NCBI GenBank assembly: GCA_050747885.1
Contig: JBOGJO010000034.1
Location: forward strand, 1 to 64,000
DNA: 64,000 nt
Origin: CAWEYG01 sp050747885
Lineage (GTDB): Bacteria; Acidobacteriota; Thermoanaerobaculia; UBA5066; DATFVB01
Reading direction: 5' to 3'
Shown here: in pieces, positions 43,025 through 50,212 of the stretch
Layout: each line of letters begins with the position of its first letter
Position numbering within the stretch: position 1 is the stretch's first letter
Position numbers and translations under genes: made by a program
The notes under the pieces: generated by a model
Database searches by the model: none
What the model was told of the DNA's origin: nothing
What the model saw: the letters and a program-made list of their open reading frames with translations, nothing else

Positions 43025-45315
43025 GGAGGTGCGGGTCCTTTCATGTCGGTCTTGGGGGCAGCCGGCGTGCCCCAGTCGAAGATTCTCGGCTCGACATTGG
43101 CGGGGAGGATGACCTTCGGCCGTCCGTGCAGCGCACGCTCGATCGTGTTCCACCAGAGACGGAGCCGTGAGGCTGCGAGCCGGCCTGCAGCGGCCGCCGC
43201 CTGGAGCTGGAAGGAATGCCCTTCTCCTTCGGCCCGCAGGATCGTCTCCGTGCGATCCGACCGGGCGGCGGCCAGCTCCGTGGACGCCTGAGCGCGAGCG
43301 AGAGGAAGCGCGGAGTCGAGCTTTCCGCGGGCCTCGAAGATCCTGCGTTCTTTCTCCTCTGCGGCGCTGCCGACATCCCGAAACGCTGCGACCGTCTCTT
43401 GCGGTGGATGGAAGTCCAGTATGTTGACCGCGCCAACCGAGAGCGGAATGCCACTGCGGTCAAGCTCTTCCTGAAGTCGAGCACGCGCGGTTTCTTCGAG
43501 CTCTCCCCGCTGCTCTGTCAAGGACGTGTCGATCCCGCGTGTCGCGAGAAGGCTCTTGACGACGCTCAAGAACGGCGGGCGGACCGCGTCGATACCGTCG
43601 CGGGTTCGAAATGCCAGCTGGTACGGGTCCCGTACCCTCAGGTGGAGCGCGGCTTTGATCTCGACCAGATTCTGATCGCCTGCCACGAACGATGCTTCTC
43701 CGGGCATGTCGTCCGAGCTCGTGTAGATCGAGTGCCAGTATTCAGAAAAGGGATCCCAACGGATTCCCTGATAATCGGCGACCGGCTTCCCACGGAACCC
43801 CACATCGACCTTGAGAAGTTGCTCCGCCGGAACGACCCTGAAGGCGCCCAGCGGCGGCGGCAGCGCCCAGTGCCATCCCGCGGGGAGCGCGAATGGATTC
43901 GCACGGCCGAGAGTCTCTCGAATGGCGACCGAGCCCGGCGGGACACTGACGAATCCTCGCGCCATCCATAGCAAGACCGCGACAGCGCCGCCGGCGCCGA
44001 TCAGACGAACCTTGTTCGCGGTCTCGGCTCTGTGGAGGCCCGACTGAAGACCTCGCCGAGCGGTCTCGGGAACGAGACCTTGCACGGCTTCACGGATCTC
44101 CCGGCGTCCTTGCTGCCATCCCACACGAAGCAGTGACACGAAAAAGACAATTCCAAAAAGGACGCCGAAGAGAATCTCCCAGCCCGAAACGTTCTCCGTC
44201 AACAGCGGCTGGCCGGTATATCCGGGCCCGGTCAATGAGCGGCGCAGCCCATGAAGAATCAGCCCGAATGCCAGCGAAATCGAAAAGCACGAAATCAGGA
44301 GGGCCCGAATATATTTTCGGCCGAAATGCCGACGCAGGACGAGAAGGCTTGCTGGATTCGTGATGGGCCCGGTCAGGAAAATCACGAGCGCCGCGGCGGG
44401 GAAGAGGCCTTTGGCGACAAGGACGGCCGCCAGCGGGATCGTCCCGGAGGCACACACGTTCAGGGGGATGGCGATGAGCGCCGCGAAGACGAACTGGCCG
44501 AACAGTCCCCCGGGAATTCGGGACGCAAAATCCTGCGGCAGAAGCGAGGCGAGAAAACCGGATAGCAGAAACCCGAAGAGGAGCGGCCAGGCTATCGCGT
44601 CGAGGAGCTCTCCGAAGCCATAGAGTGAGACTTCTCGAAGGGCTCGGGCCGCCTTCACAAGGAGCGGGCTCGCGGTCGCCGGCCTCTTATTGGCGCCCGG
44701 CGCTTCGCGCTCCACCGCAACGTCCGAAATAGCGACCGGCTGCGGTCGCGCCCGGAAGGCTACCCATTTGCGGCGAATGAGGTGTAGCCAAAGATTCATG
44801 CGCCGCCATCCGCGCGGCAACTTCCGCCGGGAGTCGAGACCCGGCGTCATTGCATCCGCCGTCGCGCTCGGCGCATCAGGAGGTCCCCAGGCTGCCGAGG
44901 CGATAACAAGAACCGCGCCGAGAATCGCCGCGCACAACCCGGCAACGACCCTGGCGATGGCGAAGCCCCAACCAAAGAGACCCGCTGTGAGAAAGACCGC
45001 ATCCGGGCTGTCTTCCGGCGTCGAGACCAGGAACGCAGCCACACTCTCGGGCGTGGCGCCCTGCTTTCTGAGCTCGAGCGCGACCGGGAGAGTGCCGCAG
45101 GAGCAGATGGGAAGCGCTACCCCCGTCATGAGCCCGGCTCGAACGGATCGCAAACCTGGCGAGGATAAGCTTCGCCGAATTCGTCTCCTTCCGCTGACGA
45201 ACCGGTGGAAGAAACCTGCGACGATGAGGCCGGCAAGCAGGTAGCCGCTGCTTCTCGCGAAAAGTTGAAGCGAGAGCGAAAGCGTCTGCTCGACGAGGCC
45301 CAGAAAGCCGCTCAC
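43021..45315 (-). CDS. DUF318/SO_0444-type permease fused to an HflK-like SPFH domain
   Basis: A 764-residue protein in two parts. Residues 1-400 form a permease with two related halves, each of about four membrane helices. The first has CSCG (71-74) in a helix break, with GATPESVAAFLVSTPEDSPD after it; the second has NVCASGTIPLAA (287-298) and GPITNPASL. This is the pattern of the DUF318 permeases (SO_0444 copper/zinc exporter, ArsP). Residues 437-453 are a further helix and 455-764 an HflK-like SPFH domain (VPPGSVAIRETLGRANPF, FVAGDQNLVEIKAALHLRV) with coiled coil. The two are in one frame with no gap. Metal export is inferred from the family. Confidence 0.9.
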   Translation of the reverse strand: MSGFLGLVEQTLSLSLQLFARSSGYLLAGLIVAGFFHRFVSGRRRIRRSLSSPGLRSVRAGLMTGVALPICSCGTLPVALELRKQGATPESVAAFLVSTPEDSPDAVFLTAGLFGWGFAIARVVAGLCAAILGAVLVIASAAWGPPDAPSATADAMTPGLDSRRKLPRGWRRMNLWLHLIRRKWVAFRARPQPVAISDVAVEREAPGANKRPATASPLLVKAARALREVSLYGFGELLDAIAWPLLFGFLLSGFLASLLPQDFASRIPGGLFGQFVFAALIAIPLNVCASGTIPLAAVLVAKGLFPAAALVIFLTGPITNPASLLVLRRHFGRKYIRALLISCFSISLAFGLILHGLRRSLTGPGYTGQPLLTENVSGWEILFGVLFGIVFFVSLLRVGWQQGRREIREAVQGLVPETARRGLQSGLHRAETANKVRLIGAGGAVAVLLWMARGFVSVPPGSVAIRETLGRANPFALPAGWHWALPPPLGAFRVVPAEQLLKVDVGFRGKPVADYQGIRWDPFSEYWHSIYTSSDDMPGEASFVAGDQNLVEIKAALHLRVRDPYQLAFRTRDGIDAVRPPFLSVVKSLLATRGIDTSLTEQRGELEETARARLQEELDRSGIPLSVGAVNILDFHPPQETVAAFRDVGSAAEEKERRIFEARGKLDSALPLARAQASTELAAARSDRTETILRAEGEGHSFQLQAAAAAGRLAASRLRLWWNTIERALHGRPKVILPANVEPRIFDWGTPAAPKTDMKGPAPP

Positions 45316-45351
45316 ATCATCTCGGCGTCCGGGGAAGCGTGTCCGTCATCG

Positions 45352-47784
45352 TCAGAACGTGTACTTCACTCTCGCCGCCAGCGTCCTCGGCGGAATCACG
45401 TGCGTTCCGCCGAAGGTCGAGAGCACGTTGTAGACACCTTTCTTATCGAAGGCGTTGAGTAAGTCGACCTGCAACGAGACGGGAACTCCGTAGCGCGTTA
45501 GATCGGCCCCGGCAGAGAAATTCCAGATCGTGCGGGGCTTGATCCGGTTTGGATCGAGGTTCGTGTTCGACGTGAAGTTGATGTATGGGTACGCGAAGGC
45601 GTTGTCCGGGTCCTGCAGGATCGTTTGGTCCGCCCCGGTGACGAGCCCGGAATCGTAACGGGCCATCGCCGCCGCCCAGAACCCGGACGATCCAAAGGCA
45701 TAGTTCAACCCGCCCTGAATTTGGAGTTTCTCGTCGTGGTCGATGACGAAGGGCCCCCCGTTGACGGCGTCGAGCGCGCCCGAGTCCAGGAAGAGGCCGC
45801 CAGCCAGCGGCGGCACGTAGATGGCGCGCGTGTGGCCGACCGAAAGGTACCCTCGAAAGCCATCGATGGGAGCCGAGTCCAGGCGCACGTTCCACCCGTG
45901 GAGTTTTCCTTGCGAAAACGCCAGCGGAAAGACGATCCCCGTGTTCTGGAACTGGTCCTGGTCACCCGCAAATTTCGAGTCGCGCCGCCAAAAATCGACA
46001 TCCAGGCGGACATAGGGGCCGACTTGCTGCTGGAGTCCCAGGTCATACGCGTCCTGCCGCTCCGACGGGACGAAGAGGAGACCGTCGCCGAGCGCTCTCG
46101 ACTGCTGCACGTCCGGCGGGGCCAGCGCCGCGGCCTCTTCCGAGGAGGAGAAGAGGATGTTCTCGTACTCCGGTGTCTCGAAGATCCGGTTGTACGAGGC
46201 TCGAAAGACGGACTTCGTTTGGGAAATGAAGTAGCTCACACCGACTCTCGGCTCGAGCTGGGATTCTTTCAGTGGAAAGCTATTATGGTCATAGCGCAGT
46301 CCGATCTGTGCCGTGAGATTTCCGAGCCGGATCGTGTCCTCCGCGAATCCGGCCAGGTAAGTGACCGTCTTGGATTGTTCGAACCGGAAGACTGCGCCCC
46401 CTCGCGTGAGGTCATAAGGCGCGAGATTGGGATTGTAATCGGGCGACGAGGGATCGTTGAGGTTCGGGTCGGTGATCCCAAAGGAGAACCGCTCTTGAAT
46501 GGGATAGCTCTTCAAGATGGCTCCGAACTTGAGCTCGTTCGCGTTGCCCACCTGAATCGAGAGTGTCGGCTGGACGCCGTAGTTATCGAGCGACCGCTTG
46601 GAGCTCGTGATGACCGACGGGTCGTTGGGCGAACCGCGGTACGTGAACCGGTTGTTCCGGGCGAAAAGCGTCGTGTCGAGCACGGTCGTCGAGCCGAAGA
46701 CGTGTTGCCATCCGAGGTTCGCGTTCCAGTCGGTCGTCTCGACGGTGTTGTCCGTATCCGCGGCCTGCTGTGTGAGCGTGTTCGTCACATCCCGATTGGT
46801 CCTCCCGATGAGTCCCGAAAGTCGGAAGCTGTCGCCGCCGCCTGGCGTCGTTCTGTCGAGGCGTAGGAAGGCCCGTTCGGTGTCGCCGTGGTTGTGAAAA
46901 TTGTCAAAGTTGACGGGATCGAGGAACCGATCGGATTTCGAGCCGTCCACGGACCCGAAGTACCCGAGGGTATCGGAGCCCCCTCCCACCGAGGCCCCGG
47001 CGTCGTAGGTGCCAAACTTCGCGCCGCCCGCGTGGACGTCCCCGTGCGGGCCGCCGGTTCCGAGGCCCGATTTCGTCGTCAGATTGATGACCGCTGCAAT
47101 CTTCTCGCCGTATTCGGCCGGCACGTTCCCGTAGATGACCTCCGCGGACTGAAGAATGCCGGGGTCGATCGAGTTCGAAAACGTCGTGCCGATCTGGTCC
47201 GTGATCGGCTGGCCGTCGACGACGTAGCTCTGCTGGCTGTGCGCGCCCTGAAAGTGGTAGCGCCCGTTCTCGTCGGCGGAGAAACCGGGCGCCTGGATGA
47301 CAAGCGCTTCCATGCCGCGCGACGGAGTCGCCGCAGGTGCGTGCTCGATGAACGACTTGTCTATGTCGACGTGCGATTGCGACGAATCGGTCTCAAGGAC
47401 CGCCGCCGGCTTCTCCGCCTCCACCTTCACCGTTGCTGTCACCGATTCGAGAGCGAGGGTCACGGGCTGATCGATCGGCGCGGTGCTCCGCACGTCGATT
47501 GCGAGGTGTTGCGTCGCGAAGCCCTGCACCTCGACGTGGAGTTCGTAGGGGTTGAACGGAACGTTGAAGAATGAGTATTTCCCGTCCGCTTCCGTTACGG
47601 CCTGCGCCTTGAACCCGGTGATGTCGTTGCGAAGGACGAGCGGAACGCCCCCCATCGGTTTCCCGTCGGGTCCGGTTACCGTCCCGCGAATCGAACCGGC
47701 GGCAAGCGCCGCGAGACAGTTGTTCCTACCCAGGACAAGCGAGACGGACAAAGTCAAAATCGATATCAGGATGCGATTTCTCAC
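45352..47784 (-). CDS. TonB-dependent outer-membrane receptor
   Basis: An 810-residue receptor: signal peptide (about residues 1-28), a carboxypeptidase-regulatory-like Ig domain (GSIRGTVTGPDGKPMGGVPL), a plug (HVDIDKSFIEHAPAATPSRG, then EVIYGNVPAEYGEKIAAVIN), and a 22-stranded barrel ending in the C-terminal Phe (RVKYTF). Start is a GTG at 47782-47784 with a GGAGG ribosome site. It lies 36 bp upstream of the permease-SPFH fusion. The ligand is probably a metal chelate, judged only from the neighbours. Confidence 0.9.
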   Translation of the reverse strand: MRNRILISILTLSVSLVLGRNNCLAALAAGSIRGTVTGPDGKPMGGVPLVLRNDITGFKAQAVTEADGKYSFFNVPFNPYELHVEVQGFATQHLAIDVRSTAPIDQPVTLALESVTATVKVEAEKPAAVLETDSSQSHVDIDKSFIEHAPAATPSRGMEALVIQAPGFSADENGRYHFQGAHSQQSYVVDGQPITDQIGTTFSNSIDPGILQSAEVIYGNVPAEYGEKIAAVINLTTKSGLGTGGPHGDVHAGGAKFGTYDAGASVGGGSDTLGYFGSVDGSKSDRFLDPVNFDNFHNHGDTERAFLRLDRTTPGGGDSFRLSGLIGRTNRDVTNTLTQQAADTDNTVETTDWNANLGWQHVFGSTTVLDTTLFARNNRFTYRGSPNDPSVITSSKRSLDNYGVQPTLSIQVGNANELKFGAILKSYPIQERFSFGITDPNLNDPSSPDYNPNLAPYDLTRGGAVFRFEQSKTVTYLAGFAEDTIRLGNLTAQIGLRYDHNSFPLKESQLEPRVGVSYFISQTKSVFRASYNRIFETPEYENILFSSSEEAAALAPPDVQQSRALGDGLLFVPSERQDAYDLGLQQQVGPYVRLDVDFWRRDSKFAGDQDQFQNTGIVFPLAFSQGKLHGWNVRLDSAPIDGFRGYLSVGHTRAIYVPPLAGGLFLDSGALDAVNGGPFVIDHDEKLQIQGGLNYAFGSSGFWAAAMARYDSGLVTGADQTILQDPDNAFAYPYINFTSNTNLDPNRIKPRTIWNFSAGADLTRYGVPVSLQVDLLNAFDKKGVYNVLSTFGGTHVIPPRTLAARVKYTF

Positions 47785-47866
47785 GGGTTTCCTCCCTCAA
47801 ATGTGAACCCCTGCGCGCGCGGCGCAAGCCGCGAGCGATACCGTTGTCTATTCGTTCGACGGGGGA

Positions 47867-48277
47867 TCAGATGAGGGAGGGAGGACCGCGGGCAAGAGAT
47901 TCGGAACGGAATCCAGAGAGTTGAGGACGATCCTGGGCGGCGCGAACAGCTTCAACTGTTGCGAGAAAGATCCGCGCGGGGGGTTGAACTTGAATGCCGG
48001 TGAGGTGCTGACGCAGACAGGCGAGGCAGGGTTCGACTTCGACGATCAGGTCCGGGTGCCAGTGGGAAGCCGTCGGGTTGGCGCAGGAGATCTCGTGAAC
48101 CTCGCGGACCGTGTTCGAGTCGTCAAAAAGCCATTCCGCCGTCAGCGAGCTTGAGTGATGATGGGTCGCCGTTGCGACGACCACCTGGGAGAGCAAGACA
48201 AGAAGCGTGATCCCAAACCGGAGAGAGGTTCGCGTATTTCGGCAGGCTTCACGCCGGCTCACACGGTTGGTGGTCAT
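47867..48277 (-). CDS. DUF2946-like exported protein, metal-linked
   Basis: A 136-residue protein with a hydrophobic export signal (LRFGITLLVLLSQVVVATA) followed by a His run (THHHSS), a CLACLRQH motif and the C-terminal ARGPPSL, a hallmark of DUF2946-like proteins that often precede TonB receptors in copper-related operons. The ATG at 48275-48277 is the likely start; the frame is open upstream to 48325. First gene of the island cargo operon, 82 bp before the receptor. Metal binding is inferred. Confidence 0.65.
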   Translation of the reverse strand: MTTNRVSRREACRNTRTSLRFGITLLVLLSQVVVATATHHHSSSLTAEWLFDDSNTVREVHEISCANPTASHWHPDLIVEVEPCLACLRQHLTGIQVQPPARIFLATVEAVRAAQDRPQLSGFRSESLARGPPSLI

Positions 48278-48393
48278 TCCACCGGAGGATACCACTCCCG
48301 GGACGGCGATTCTCTGTGTCCACATGCGTTTTTGCGTCGTCGCTCTCGATCCGATCAGACCGAGGACCCAGAATAGGCCTACGACGGCCCGGT

Positions 48394-48501
48394 CGTGACT
48401 TACGGCACGATGATGATGCCGGGGCCCTTGACCACCGAGCAGTTGCTTCCGCCGTTGTCGCAGAGGGAAGCCGTGTCGTCGTACGGCTTGCCGCTACTCG
48501 C
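48394..48501 (-). pseudogene. 3'-end fragment of the exported-protein gene at 49767
   Basis: This 108-bp piece matches the last 100 bases of the gene at 49767-50198 plus its stop, at roughly 85-90 percent by eye. It keeps the frame (SGKPYDDTASLCDNGG, SNCSVVKGPGIIIVP, TAA). It has no start and is joined to the 88-bp repeat, so it is a rearrangement product, not a gene. Confidence 0.75.
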
Positions 48502-48506
48502 GTCCT

Positions 48507-48594
48507 GACGATGAAAATTCCCGAGACCCTGCGGGAGCAATATTACGGCGACGGAAACTCGCTCTTCTTTCGCTGGATTGCGGCGAGGTGACTG
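48507..48594 (+). repeat. 88-bp direct repeat, right copy
   Basis: Matches 40224-40311 at 86 of 88 bases, in the same orientation. It lies directly between the displaced gene fragment (48394-48501) and the tRNA-Arg 3' fragment (48602-48646). Confidence 0.9.
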
Positions 48595-48601
48595 AAAGAC
48601 G

Positions 48602-48646
48602 TCAGACTTCGGATTTGAGGGTTGGGGGCTCGAATCCCTCCGGGCG
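48602..48646 (+). repeat. tRNA-Arg 3'-half copy (att-like site)
   Basis: 45 bases matching tRNA-Arg(TCG) from the anticodon arm to the acceptor 3' strand, with two changes (one breaks an anticodon-stem pair, one is T to C in the T loop). There is no 5' half and no CCA, so it cannot be a working tRNA. It is best read as the far attachment site of the island. Confidence 0.85.
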
Positions 48647-48655
48647 GTTCGCGCC

Positions 48656-49585
48656 TTACGGCTCTTCGGACTGAGGCGGCTGTCCCCGCGAGGCCGCCAG
48701 AAGCGCTTTCGTCAGTGCTTCCGGCTCATCCGCTGCAACGAGAAGACGCGAGAAGGGTCGCTGCCATGCGGGGAAGAGCCCGTCTCCGCGTACCGGCTCG
48801 CGCGTATCGATTTCCACGATGCCGCTGCCCGTGAGCGTCATGAGGAGCGCTCCCCGCGCATACAATTTCAGCTCTCGCCGGGTGTCGAAGGGCCTGACGA
48901 CTCGGGCAGTCTTCAGGAGCGCGGGAGAGAACACGACCCGGTTGAGCGCGCCGCGCTGGAGGTCGACGGACGTCGGCGAAATGCGATGCGGACGGCGCTG
49001 CGCCGTCTCGACGAGGCCGAGAATCCAGAATAAGCCGTAGACGTCGAGGGCCGTGATGGCCCGGTGAAGAAACCAGAGTCGGCGCGGAATGACCGCTGCG
49101 AGAAGCAGCACGTCGGCGGGAACCGTGAAGACGAAGAGCACCGGCAGAAATCGGATGTAGGCGTCGCGGACGTATCCGAACCCTTCCGAGTGTCGCCGGT
49201 ACGGCGGAAAGAGAATCCGGAAGCCAAGGCCGATCATCACGAATTCCAGCGCGAGCGCTCGCGCGACCGGCTGCGGAACAAACGCGGACAGGGCTCTCTC
49301 GATTCGTCTCTCCGGCAGGTCACCTTTGACAGTTCGGCGACGATAAATCGCCAAACCGCCCCAGACGACAAGCGGAATTTCGATCGCCGCGGCCATGGGC
49401 GCAAGAGTGCGGCGTGTCGCCCGCCCGGAGAGAAGAACGACGAGCTCGCAGAGAATGACCGCTGGAAGAATCAGTCGAGTCGCGGGCAAATCGCCACGCG
49501 CCGCGCGCACGGCATCGACGAGGACTCGCACGAGGAGCAGGGCCATCAGGATGAAAAGGGCGACGTGCTCCCAGGAAAGTGTCAC
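48656..49585 (-). CDS. Multi-spanning membrane protein of unknown function
   Basis: A 309-residue protein with about six hydrophobic segments in the first 200 residues (for example VALFILMALLLVRVLV, FLPVLFVFTVPADVLLLAAV, YGLFWILGLVE) and a soluble C-terminal domain of about 110 residues (ARGALLMTLTGSGIVEIDT) that resembles a PH-like or photosystem-assembly beta fold. No family recognised. It ends 10 bp outside the right border of the island. Confidence 0.75.
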   Translation of the reverse strand: MTLSWEHVALFILMALLLVRVLVDAVRAARGDLPATRLILPAVILCELVVLLSGRATRRTLAPMAAAIEIPLVVWGGLAIYRRRTVKGDLPERRIERALSAFVPQPVARALALEFVMIGLGFRILFPPYRRHSEGFGYVRDAYIRFLPVLFVFTVPADVLLLAAVIPRRLWFLHRAITALDVYGLFWILGLVETAQRRPHRISPTSVDLQRGALNRVVFSPALLKTARVVRPFDTRRELKLYARGALLMTLTGSGIVEIDTREPVRGDGLFPAWQRPFSRLLVAADEPEALTKALLAASRGQPPQSEEP

Positions 49586-49766
49586 GCCGAAGGTCCTCTC
49601 GTCACGTTCACGGCCCGGTGCTAAACCTCTCGCGGGGCAGAGGGCGTCGAGCGAAGGAAGGACGGCTCATGCGGACAGGTGAATCGGTGGAGCATGGATC
49701 TCGCGGAACGACCGGCGGTCGCCCCGCGCGGCCCCGGCGGTCGCGCGAGACGAGCCTGGCCGTGAG

Positions 49767-50198
49767 TTATGGCACGATGATGATTCCGGGATCCTTGACC
49801 ACCGAGCAGTTGCTTCCGCCTTTGTCGCAAAGTGAAGCCGTGTAGTCGTACAGCTTGCCGCTGCCCGCGGCACCGGTCGGCAAGCCCGAATTGCACTGCT
49901 GGTGAGTCCCGCTGCAGTCCTTGATGTTCTTGAACGCGTCGGGATCGGCGAAAACGATCTTGACGTTGGGCATGTTCGGGTCGATCGACCTCCACATCAC
50001 GGTGTTGCCGTTCTGCTTGGATATGTAAGCGAGCTTGCAGCTCACCTGTGCGCCCACGTCGATTTTGTGATCCTGGGGGTCGGTGTTGCAGGGCGTCTTC
50101 CAGTCGGAGGTCTTCGCCGCCGCCATTGCGGACAGCGGGAACGCCGCCAGAGCGGCTGCGAAGACAGCCGAGCGGAACATCGTGCGATTCGGGTCCAT
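49767..50198 (-). CDS. Small exported cysteine-containing protein
   Basis: A 143-residue protein with a signal peptide (FRSAVFAAALAAFPLSAMAAA) and six cysteines in the mature part (PCNTDP, VSCKLA, KDCSGTHQQC, SLCDKGGSNC), probably in disulfides. The start at 50196-50198 has an AAGGAGGAG ribosome site. It lies 14 bp after the kinase gene's stop on the same strand. A copy of its 3' end is found at 48394-48501. Function unknown. Confidence 0.78.
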   Translation of the reverse strand: MDPNRTMFRSAVFAAALAAFPLSAMAAAKTSDWKTPCNTDPQDHKIDVGAQVSCKLAYISKQNGNTVMWRSIDPNMPNVKIVFADPDAFKNIKDCSGTHQQCNSGLPTGAAGSGKLYDYTASLCDKGGSNCSVVKDPGIIIVP

Positions 50199-50212
50199 GG
50201 CTCCTCCTTTTC

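Larger units (their letters stand above)
39919..48646. mobile_element. Genomic island inserted at tRNA-Arg
   Basis: The 3' half of tRNA-Arg (39919-39963) is repeated at 48602-48646 with 43 of 45 bases identical, the standard footprint of site-specific integration into a tRNA 3' end. The 8.7 kb between them carries a coherent minus-strand metal-related gene set, two copies of an 88-bp direct repeat close to the ends, a broken vapC and a displaced gene fragment. No integrase or transposase is visible, so the element is either a decayed remnant or was moved by an enzyme supplied elsewhere. Base composition of the cargo is slightly less GC-rich than the flanks by eye. Confidence 0.65.

Noticed and set aside
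48602..48646. A second tRNA-Arg gene
   Set aside because: Only the 3' half is present, with a broken anticodon-stem pair and no 5' half or CCA.
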